Source: Desulfobacterales bacterium
GTDB lineage: Bacteria > Desulfobacterota > DSM-4660 > Desulfatiglandales > Desulfatiglandaceae
Assembly (NCBI GenBank): GCA_022013615.1
Contig: JAKLQB010000309.1
Coordinates: 1-53,147, forward strand
Direction: 5' to 3'
Length of the DNA stretch: 53,147 nucleotides
Numbering within the stretch: the stretch's first letter is position 1; the number at the start of each line of letters is the position of its first letter. The position numbers and the translations under genes were made by a program. The notes below the pieces were generated by a model. The model was not told the origin of the DNA. It saw only the letters and a list, made by a program, of their open reading frames with translations, and did not search any database. Positions 52,787 to 53,147 of this stretch are shown here, in pieces.

Positions 52787-53145
52787 TGTTGCGTATTCTA
52801 ATACTGGGCGGCAGCGGAATGCTTGGGCATCAGCTCTGGCGGCATTTTTCATCCAGATTCCCGGAGACCTATACTACAATAAGAAGAACATCTTCCGACT
52901 ATAAAAACCACGGGCTCTTGAGTAGCAATAATGTGATTGAATCGGTTGATGCCAGATGTTTTGAATTTCTCAAAGGAGTTATTACGGGGGTCCACCCGGA
53001 TATAATTCTTAATTGTATAGGAATAACAAAAAGACGGGAAGAGAAAGACAACACAATTGATAGTATAATGTTGAATTCGCTGCTTCCACATAAAGTGGCT
53101 GAGTGGGGTGAATCCCTAGGCGCAAAGATGTTCTTCTTATTGTAG
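52786..53145 (+). CDS. RmlD/FnlB-like nucleotide-sugar reductase, N-terminal part ending early at the window edge
   Basis: The open frame encodes 119 residues: ILGGSGMLGHQLWRHF at the start, VDARCFEFL, then PDIILNCIGITKRREEKD and SLLPHKVAEWGESLGAKM. This matches the N-terminal 115 or so residues of 'sugar nucleotide-binding' RmlD-like reductases of the WbuB/Fnl cluster, which run to about 280 residues and continue with I-S-T-D-C-V-F. Here the frame reads FFLL then TAG at 53143, two bases before the window ends. Either the gene is frameshifted/nonsense-mutated or sequence quality falls at the edge. The GTG start shares one base with the upstream TAG. Confidence 0.75.
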   Translation: MLRILILGGSGMLGHQLWRHFSSRFPETYTTIRRTSSDYKNHGLLSSNNVIESVDARCFEFLKGVITGVHPDIILNCIGITKRREEKDNTIDSIMLNSLLPHKVAEWGESLGAKMFFLL

Positions 53146-53147
53146 TA

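Overview
The window is one long, single-direction (+ strand) surface-polysaccharide locus. About 48 genes are packed with few gaps and many 4-nt stop/start overlaps (ATGA or GTGA). No tRNA, rRNA, CRISPR array or intact insertion sequence was seen. A legionaminic-acid-type nonulosonate pathway, a CMP-Kdo-synthetase-like enzyme, a GmhA-like isomerase, a Wzx-like flippase and an O-antigen polymerase/ligase-like protein point to a Gram-negative bacterium making O-antigen, capsule or glycan for surface-protein modification. B12-type radical SAM proteins, TTG starts and moderate base composition would suit an anaerobe such as a Desulfobacterota-like lineage, but the sequence does not fix the taxon.

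Layout. (1) 305-9246: nonulosonate module with LegB-like dehydratase, LegC-like aminotransferase, NeuB/LegI synthase, FemAB-like acyltransferase, a methyltransferase, NeuC/LegG epimerase, PtmE-like CBS-nucleotidyltransferase and a LegF/NeuA-like CMP transferase. Two decayed fragments (a NeuC C-terminus at 2541-2787 and a PtmE-like N-terminus at 6030-6111) show that the module has been rearranged. (2) 9243-15057: a broken B12/radical SAM gene, a surface-polysaccharide transferase-like gene whose start codon appears lost, the Wzx flippase and two methyltransferases. (3) 15192-26868: a possible second sugar-precursor cassette with HisC-like aminotransferase, two Gfo/Idh oxidoreductases, FkbM methyltransferase, KdsB-like and GmhA-like enzymes, a 2-hydroxyacid dehydrogenase, an IMPase-like phosphatase, a large surface-carbohydrate protein and a split transketolase. 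(4) 26865-41108: a methylation-rich stretch with six methyltransferases, one methyltransferase-glycosyltransferase fusion, a polyprenyl-phosphate-type GT2, two B12/radical SAM proteins, a further radical SAM protein, a YdjM-like membrane protein and a GT-C-like membrane protein. (5) 41175-53145: DUF2079-like membrane protein, asparagine-synthase-like amidotransferase, heparinase II/III-like protein, three glycosyltransferases, a Wzy/WaaL-like polymerase, an epimerase, and an RmlD-like reductase that stops early at the window edge.

Working together, modules 1 and 3 would make activated sugars. The glycosyltransferases and membrane GT-C-like proteins would assemble and decorate a lipid-linked oligosaccharide. 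Wzx and the Wzy-like protein would flip and polymerise it. Many methyltransferases and radical SAM enzymes would modify it. Several genes carry frameshifts, a lost start codon, fragments or a small tandem expansion, so the locus looks like a mosaic still being remodelled. Assembly errors could mimic some of the single-base lesions.
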